NCBI GenBank assembly: GCA_050084515.1 | Contig: CM114274.1 | Coordinates: 32,054,001 to 32,118,000, forward strand | Reading direction: 5' to 3' | DNA from: Blasia pusilla | Lineage: Eukaryota > Marchantiophyta > Marchantiopsida > Blasiales | Length of the DNA: 64,000 nt | Shown: positions 58,050 to 64,000 of the stretch, piece after piece | Layout: every line of letters starts with the position of its first letter | Numbering within the stretch: position 1 is the first letter of the stretch | Notes under the pieces: generated by a model | The model's input: the letters and a program-made list of their open reading frames with translations, nothing else | Databases searched by the model: none | Told to the model about the DNA's origin: nothing | Position numbers and translations under genes: made by a program

Positions 58050-58059
58050 CACTGGAATA

Positions 58060-58440
58060 GTGTTCTTGGATAACCGAGCCGGAGTATTTCGCTTGGTTAG
58101 TCCGATGGGGACCGATATACCACCCAGTAGCGCCCTACTTGATTCGGGAGCGCAACCCTTGATGTTAGGGAAGGCGGCGTGTTTAGCATTGGGGTTCGGA
58201 AGGCCGACATTGAGCCTTGTCCCTTCCAGATCAGACCTCGATTGGGGTGTATCACCCACTCGATATATGACTCGACAGAGATTGTTGTCGAGTCCGGCTA
58301 GAGCATCGACGATGATAGTGCTATGGTGCGCGACACGTGCGATTACGACACCGGTTGAGTAAATGCGATGTGTTGGTGGGGAGTACAATGTTATATCCCC
58401 TAGGATTCATCCTTGAATTCTGGGAGGAGACCGTTTCTTG
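58060..58440 (+). pseudogene. Gypsy aspartic protease (copy C)
   Basis: ALLDSGAQPLMLGKAA holds the catalytic DSGA at 58,141-58,152. CDVLVGSTMLYPLGFILEFW, the conserved protease end, follows in a shifted frame at about 58,365-58,425. The enzyme processes the polyprotein. One frameshift separates the halves. The linker to the methyltransferase contains the family segment TLAAFIGSVSWPGELLEGNAHAED. Confidence 0.8.
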
Positions 58441-58806
58441 TCGGCCAGGATGGCGGTCAGGTGACGGCCGGATGAGTCAATTACCCGTGCAGTTTGCGGG
58501 ACGAGGTGGTCGATCACGAGGCGAGTCTGTGACCACGTTGGCGGCTTTCATAGGTAGTGTTAGTTGGCCAGGAGAGTTGTTGGAGGGGAACGCACATGCG
58601 GAGGATGGCCTAGTAGCGGATAGTCCCACGGAGAGACAGGCCATGGCGGGTGTCTCTTCCCATGTTGGCGAGGCCTCTTCACCATTGTGGGGTACGACTC
58701 GGGAGCTACAGAGGAGTGCCGACGACCTCGTGAGGCAGCGTGGAGTCATGTTTTTATCCCAGAGCAGCAAGAGTCACGTGGCGATCGGGCTCTTGGAGTG
58801 GAGACG

Positions 58807-59830
58807 ATGACCCCACTAGATACCACACCTGTTGTGTGGCAGTGCCCAGAGGAGGGTGTTAGGGTGTTAGATCTCTTCGGAGGGATTAGCATCGGATTGG
58901 CTGCCATATTGCAAGCGGGCATACGAGTGCATCAGTACCTTTATGTGGAGAGAGATAAGACCGCGCGGCGAGTATAATTATGTCACGTGGCGAGATTGGT
59001 CCAGAGGTATCCTGAGTTGTTGTCGGTATCTGCAGTACGAGGATATCAGCATACGCTACCCGCCGACATCTCTTTGGTGGGGGCGAAGGATCTGGATAGA
59101 GTTGGCACCATTCATTTGGTGATTGTTGGATGGCCATGTTAGGGTCATTCATCAGCTGGCCGAGGATTTGGATTGCAAGATCCGAGGTCAGGGATGTTTT
59201 GGGAGATGCTGCGAGTAGTACGACACTTGCAGGAGAGTCAGATATGTTCTCCAACGTACATTTTGGAGAACGTGCCGTTGTTGGGAGACACTCGTGCACG
59301 TGTGATGACGAGTGTACATCAGGTGAAGTCCTGGTTGGGACCTGATGTGTTGTTAGATGCAGCGAGAGTTGGGTCACGTGCCCATCGTCCATGATTGTGG
59401 TGGACGAACCTGATACCATCAGAGGTACTGAGTTGAGCCTAAAGTGGAGTCAGAGAGCACCACATCTCACAGTGGATGCTATTTTGGGCTCAAGGCGTCG
59501 ATCTCAGATGGTGACACGGGATGATAGACCACCGTTGGCCATGGCCAATAGGGTGGGGGAGTTGAGGGCAGCCTTACCTATGTTGGTGAGCTTCCCAGCA
59601 TCCCATGCCTTTCGTCAGGGAGGGCCAGGCATGATTTGGGATGAGGTGACCGGAGTATTGGAGGAGCCTACAGCAGATGAGCACGAGCGCGCCATGGGGT
59701 TCACTACCGGTACTACGGCGGTGCCAAGGATGACTGAGGCATCACGGAGACAAGTGTTGGGGCAGGCGATGGACCTGAACTGTCTCACATGGATAGTCAG
59801 CCTAGGTATGGCTGAGCAGAGACGGATGCG
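58807..59830 (+). pseudogene. C5 cytosine DNA methyltransferase domain in gypsy polyprotein (copy C)
   Basis: Motif I RVLDLFGGISIGLAAI (about 58,861-58,910) and YVERD (about 58,942) bind S-adenosylmethionine. Motif IV reads VGWPC then TAG (PC at 59,134-59,139, TAG at 59,140) where copy A has PCQ. Motif VI LENV has ENV at 59,266-59,274, and LWWTN near 59,396 is motif VIII, with a TGA just before it. The C-terminal block EHERAMGF...ASRRQVLGQAMDLN (59,680-59,785) corresponds to motifs IX-X. The first three motifs share one frame despite two stops; a frameshift occurs near 59,430. Placed between protease and RT, so it would be made as part of Gag-Pol. Length is about 320 residues, typical of a bare catalytic domain without a regulatory N-terminus. 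Confidence 0.87.
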
Positions 59831-60110
59831 AGTGTCATCCATGCCGTCACGTCCCATTTAGTGGACCATTGCCCTCACTGTGGTCAGATAGGCATTGGCT
59901 GGGGGCAAGACGAGGAGAGATAGGCACCCATGGACTTCCTGGGACGTCGTTCGAGAAGAGAGTGCGAAGGCGGCTAGAGAAGCACATGTTCATTTTTTGG
60001 ATGTGGAGCATGGTGTAGGAGGTCAGAGTGGAGTGGCTGTTGCGGAGGTGGCTAGGATTGCTACATAGCAACCAAAGCCGGAGGTTGCGTCTTCTCCGAG
60101 TGAGGTCACG

Positions 60111-60990
60111 ATGGAGACTTGGGAGCCTATGATAGGTCTCAAGTTGATAGGAGGAGAGCGACGGCGAGTTCAAATGTTTCTGAGAGGGCATGTCAGTTGT
60201 TTTGCCTTCAGTATGAGAGACTTGGGTACGCTAAAGGGTCCCGGGATACGGATTGAGTTGGCTAGTGATACGCCAATCTTTCGTCGACCCTACAGGTATT
60301 CTGATATGGAGCGAGCCTTGATTCAGAGCAGGAGTCAGGACTTGTGGAGTTATCACATGGGGAGTATGCATCTGCCACAGTCATGCCGACGAAGAAGGAT
60401 ATGTATGGCAATTGGACGGATAGGCGGATGTGTGGAGATTACCGTCCTATCAATCGACACACGAGGTCAGATCGGTATGCCATGCCTACTCCTAAGGAGA
60501 TCTTTGATGCGGTAGGGCATGCAAAGATTTTCAGTACTTTAGATCTCCGTGCTGGCTATCATCAGCTTCCTATCATGTTGGAGGACAGGGAGAAGACAAC
60601 ATTCTGGGGGATAGATCGGTTCGGGAGAGATTGCTTGTATCAGTGGCAATTCTCACCATTTGGATAGAAGAACGCGCCTGCGGAGTTTCAGAGAGTGATG
60701 GATAGGATTCTGGCTGGCTTGGATTTTGTACGATGTTACATAGATGATATTCTTATCTTCAGTTCCACGGTTGAGGAGCATGAGCGACACTTGGAGGAGG
60801 TGTTTCAGCGATTGCAGTTACATGGACTGAAGTTACATCCAGGCAAGTGCAGATTCTTTCAGGAGCAGATTGAGTACTTGGGACACACCATATACCCGAG
60901 TGGGTTGGGCGTTCAGGAGACAAAGGTAGAGGCTCTTGCGCAGATTCCACGCCCTACAGATGTGAGTCGAGTCCGAGCATTTCTTGGACT
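60111..60990 (+). pseudogene. Gypsy reverse transcriptase (copy C)
   Basis: The N-terminal RT part (KLIGGERRRVQMFL, PIFRRPYRYSDMERALIQ) starts near 60,111. A shift at about 60,340 leads to MPTKKDMYGNWTDRRMCGDYRPIN, AKIFSTLDLRAGYHQLP, and FG then TAG. The palm continues at 60,695 with CYIDDILIFSS (YIDD at 60,737-60,748) and the connection region IEYLGHTIYPSGLGVQ...VRAFLGLANFYRRYVKDFS. The active-site acidic residues are intact. Two interruptions make this copy inactive. Confidence 0.88.
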
Positions 60991-61039
60991 GGCGAACTTC
61001 TATCGACGGTATGTCAAGGATTTTAGTGCGATCGCAAAG

Positions 61040-61570
61040 TCTTTGACCTTGTTGACGAGACTTGATCAGGTGTGGTTGTGGGGAGATGATTAGGAGCGAG
61101 CATTTCAGGAGCTCAAGGACAGGTTGACGTCCTCACCCATTTTACAGAGACCGGTTAGGGGTCGCCCATTCCAGTTACATACGGATTGGAGCATGTTGGG
61201 TCTAGGAGCAGTGCTTACTTAGAGGGATGACGAGGAGAGGGAGTTCGTTATGGCTTACGCGAGCCGATCAAACAGCATTGCACAGGTGAAGTACAGCTCC
61301 TACCAAGGAGAGTGCTTGGCTGTAGTGTGGGCCGTGGCACATTTTAGGTGCTATTTATTCGGCAACCCTTTCACACTTATCAGTGATCATCAGCCGTTGA
61401 GGTGGTTGATGGAGTCCGACAAGCTTACGGAAAAGCTTGCCAGGTGGGCTCTATTACTACAAGAATATGAGTTCGAGGTGGTTCATAGGCTAGGTCGGCT
61501 GAACCAGGATGTGGATGGGTTGAGTCGTAACCCATGTCCGAGTCAGAGAGACGTCACGGGAGCTCGATGA
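61040..61570 (+). pseudogene. Gypsy RNase H (copy C)
   Basis: HTDWSMLGLGAVL (about 61,178), YSSYQGECLAVVWAVAHFRCYLFG (about 61,300) and LISDHQPLRWLMESDKL carry the Asp, Glu and Asp positions of the RNase H site. Stops lie at 61,091 and 61,219. The enzyme removes RNA from the RNA:DNA hybrid during reverse transcription. The C-terminal RLGRLNQDVDGLSR ends the domain. Confidence 0.82.
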
Positions 61571-61591
61571 CACAGAGAGAGTGATGAGGAG

Positions 61592-63025
61592 ATGGTGCCC
61601 GGTTGGCATGCATCTGCTTATCTTTGTTGGTTGACTATGGCAGGTCAGGCACAGGTGATGACTCCAGTGGTGGGATTGGATGATGAGTCTTTGGATCCGG
61701 AGGTTAGTGAGGAGGCGACAGGTGGTCGTGATATCCATGACGACGTGGAGGTTGTGGAGTTCTTGCGCAATGGCGTCATTGCGAGTTCAGTGAGTGCTAG
61801 GGAGCGGGATCGGATCCCACAGAGAGCCAAGAGGTTCAAGTGGGAGGGGACTCACATTTTGCGGGTATGGGGAGATGGTAGGATACGAGTGGTACCTCAT
61901 CCTCCCCAGCGAGCATATGTAGTGCGACATGCCCATGAGGAGTTGGGATATTTTGGAGTAAAGCGTACTTACAGCTTACTCCAGGTTCAGTATTGGTGGC
62001 GCGGCATGCATACTGGGGTACAGCAGTTTGTGGCCAGATGTATGGTTTGTGACAGAGTGCGAGCATCCTTCAATGCTCCCACTCCGCAGTTACATCCTTT
62101 GCCGATTATGGGTTTAGGTTATCGGTGGAGTTTAGACTTTGCGGGACCTTTGCCATTGACAGGGCGTCATCATAGGTACATGTTGGTCATGGTGGAGCAT
62201 TTCTCCAAGTGGATAGAGTTGGTGGCACTACCACACAAGGCGAGTGAGGGAACAGCTTATGCGTTTCTAGATCGTGTGCATAGTCACTTTGGTGCACTGG
62301 CGGAGGTGTTGACTGACCAGGGTACCGAGTTCAGGGGAGAGTTTCAGGCCTTGTGTGATCAGGGCCGATAGATCACCGCACCACGCCCGGATCATCCTGA
62401 GGCGGATGGGTTGGCGGAGAGAGTGCTACTGACGGTGAAGAGAGGATTGCGCAAGTATGGCTTGCGGGGACGATTGAGGGAGTGGGACCTACAGTTGCCA
62501 TGGTTGGCTATGGGTTATCGCTTTAGTCGGCAGGCATCCTTGGCGTCATTTTCACCGTAATTTTTGCTCTTTGGGAGAGAGCCAGATTTACCTGCAGCGA
62601 TTCGACGTGACATGGCGGAGGTGTTAGATCTTGATGATCCAGATGTGTGGGTGCAAGCATGTTCTCAGAGGGCAGAAGTTTTTTGTAGAGTTATGCCTAT
62701 GGCCTTTGAGAACTTAGCTATTGCCCAACATAGAGATACATTGAGGTACGCGACCATTCGTGGAGGATATTATCGTCCAGGAATTAGGAGGTTTCATCCT
62801 GGAGATTACGTGTATTTACAGCAGGCGGCACCCACGACGCTAGATGTCACTGCAGGGCGCACGATCCTACGTGTGCGTGAGGTATTACCGACCGGAGTCC
62901 TCATGTTGGAGGGACGGGACGGTATGGTTTGGAAGGATCATGTGCGCAATTGTGCGCCATGTCATCTTCCGAACGTAGATGGGATGGTGGATCCGAGCTT
63001 GGCAGTGGTACCTGCAGGCTTGAGG
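61592..63025 (+). pseudogene. Gypsy integrase with GPY/F-type module (copy C)
   Basis: The zinc module is HEELGYFGVKRT...CMVCDRV at 61,935-62,060; the second His is Tyr here, while copy A has GHFG. Catalytic core: SLDFAGPLPL (first Asp, about 62,130), LTDQGTEFRGEF (second Asp, about 62,320) and HPEADGLAERV (Glu, about 62,400). Two stops cut it: TAG near 62,369 and TAA near 62,560. After the catalytic core come LFGREPDLPAAIRRDM, MPMAFENLAIAQHRDTLRYATIRGG, and the DNA-binding SH3-like module FHPGDYVYLQQ...LRVREVLPTGVLMLEGRDGMVWKDHVRN. Integrase joins the DNA copy to the host chromosome. Confidence 0.87.
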
Positions 63026-63160
63026 TGTATGTTGTGCGGATCTGCGAGGGGTGCAGCCACCATGTTGGTATGTGATGGTTGTTCTCGAGGGTGGCATATG
63101 TCATGTCTGACCCCCCCTCTTGATGTGGTTCCCACGGGACGATGGATGTGTCCGAGATGT
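63026..63160 (+). pseudogene. PHD finger fused to integrase (copy C)
   Basis: C4HC3 spacing C-X2-C-X11-C-X2-C-X4-H-X2-C-X14-C-X2-C, from CMLCG to CPRC, with WH at the conserved Trp-His position and a Leu-Val-Cys-Asp strand. It ends one residue before the stop codon at 63,164-63,166, so it is the extreme C-terminus of Pol, where chromoviruses have a chromodomain. PHD fingers of this shape bind the H3 tail, often unmodified or K4-methylated. Its ligands are unmutated here although the rest of Pol is broken. Confidence 0.9.
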
Positions 63161-63242
63161 GTATAGGGTAGTAGGTCCTATCAGAGAGATGTGATATTTT
63201 CTATCTGGAGTTGGGGGGATCCAACTGCCAGCTAGGGGGTGG

Positions 63243-63379
63243 TTGTGTGATCTCCATGTATATGTTTGAGTTGATTTTTGTACATGTGTGGATCGACCCG
63301 TGTGTGGGGAAGATTGGTGTTGTGTGGTGTAGATGTGACCAACGATGTATGTTGTGTAGCGATATGTATGCGCACGACA
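63243..63379 (+). repeat. 137-bp direct repeat, first copy (second at 63,861-63,997)
   Basis: The two copies start TTGTGTGATCTCC, end GCGCACGACA and differ at only a few positions (for example TTTGAG/TATGAG, ATTGG/ATCGG). Confidence 0.9.
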
Positions 63380-63624
63380 GTTGTCACATCTGAGTAGCCG
63401 ATAGGCCGAGATCTATCGTGGATAGGGCGTAGGAGCCAGCGGACTATCTTGAGTGTAACTTTGTCCCACGGTGTCGGATGAGGTTGAGGATAGGTCCATT
63501 GTGTCAGGAACGTTGTTTCTGATAACTTTCATGTTGAGGTCTTTTACAGCCGGATGACTTGTTAACCAGGTCACCCGCCCCTAATAACATGTGCGCAGGT
63601 TACCAAGGGAAGGGCTATTTTTAG

Positions 63625-63690
63625 GGGAAGAGCCTTTTGGCTCTTCCCAACCCTATATAAGAGAGGAAGATGGCTTTCCTAAGCCATCTT
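63625..63690 (+). promoter_or_regulatory. LTR core promoter: TATA box flanked by two hairpins
   Basis: TATATAA at 63,654-63,660 lies between two perfect stem-loops: 63,625-63,634 with 63,639-63,648 (10-bp arms, TTTT loop) and 63,667-63,676 with 63,681-63,690 (10-bp arms, TCCT loop). The second would be at or near the transcript start. Confidence 0.7.
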
Positions 63691-64000
63691 TCTCATGTTG
63701 GGCCGTTGGAGCATCTCCCTTATATGTGTGTGAGCTAGGACTAGGGTGCTAGCGTCCGGATTCCTTGATAGCACAAGGTGGACGAGGCTCGATATGCCGA
63801 TGTAGATTGAGGAGTGGAGTTTTAGGTCGGGTGTGCCGTTTTTACTACTCTTTATTTTTGTTGTGTGATCTCCATGTATATGTATGAGTTGATTTTTGTA
63901 CATGTGTGGATCGACCCGTGTGTGGGGAAGATCGGTGTTGTGTGGTGTAGATGTGACCAGTGATGTATGTTGTGTAGCGATATGTATGCGCACGACATAT

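Larger units (their letters stand above)
63238..63997 (+). mobile_element. 3' terminal region and LTR of copy C
   Basis: After the stop comes a purine tract (AGCTAGGGGG, about 63,229-63,238). A TGTCACATC...GCGCACGACA block of 616 bp (63,382-63,997) has TG...CA ends. The 137 bp at 63,243-63,379 recur at 63,861-63,997, so the LTR end is duplicated before the block. If the purine tract primes plus-strand synthesis, the LTR is 63,239-63,997. The 5' LTR is absent from the window, so this cannot be settled here. Confidence 0.65.

Overview
The window looks like nuclear DNA of a streptophyte plant, and mostly heterochromatin. Reasons: a nine-exon gene with GT/AG introns and a predicted organelle leader, CACTA (TNP2), copia, Ty3/gypsy, L1-type LINE and Helitron remains, an AT-rich background, and no bacterial-type operons. 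I cannot name the species. A gypsy element carrying a cytosine-5 DNA methyltransferase, a type reported before from charophyte algae and dinoflagellates, hints at an alga or an early-diverging land plant rather than a flowering plant, but this is inference.

Layout. 1-11.2 kb: broken copies of one Ty3/gypsy family: a reversed reverse-transcriptase piece (1-641), a plus-strand copy (gag, protease, DNA methyltransferase, RT, integrase) cut by a 1-kb solo LTR (4013-5008) and by a second LTR/leader block (8228-9476), then integrase C-terminus plus PHD finger and a 3' LTR-like end. 13.5-17.6 kb: a 3-unit tandem repeat and the only convincing intact host gene (minus strand, 9 exons, 333 aa, GGCT/ChaC-like). 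19-22 kb: an L1-type LINE whose ORF1 is preceded by six 177-bp monomers and whose 3' half is missing. 22.6-29.4 kb: a copia relic, then a long decayed minus-strand gene of unrecognised, transposase-like character split by a second copy of the same solo LTR. 30-35 kb: GA microsatellite, a possible host exon, another copia relic. 35,188-49,966: a complete-ended 14.8-kb CACTA element with 3-bp target duplication, subterminal repeats, a 351-bp tandem array, a captured fragment resembling anaphase-promoting complex subunit 4, a TNP2 transposase and a second accessory gene. 50-56.4 kb: an LTR fragment, a Helitron helicase relic, a 5S-rRNA-like promoter block and a SWIM-like ORF. 56.8-64 kb: the best-preserved copy of the methyltransferase gypsy element, 5'-truncated, running through to its 3' LTR region.

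The most exciting system is this gypsy element: its order is gag (CCHC) - protease - C5 DNA methyltransferase - RT - RNase H - integrase - PHD finger. It thus carries a chromatin-mark writer and a probable chromatin reader. All copies here are broken. Several of the breaks are CAG-to-TAG changes, as expected from deamination of methylated CHG cytosines.

A second theme is scarred repair: long perfect inverted repeats, one of them exactly at a deletion junction, and a 41-nt filler built from two 17-nt blocks copied from about 0.6 kb away in swapped order.
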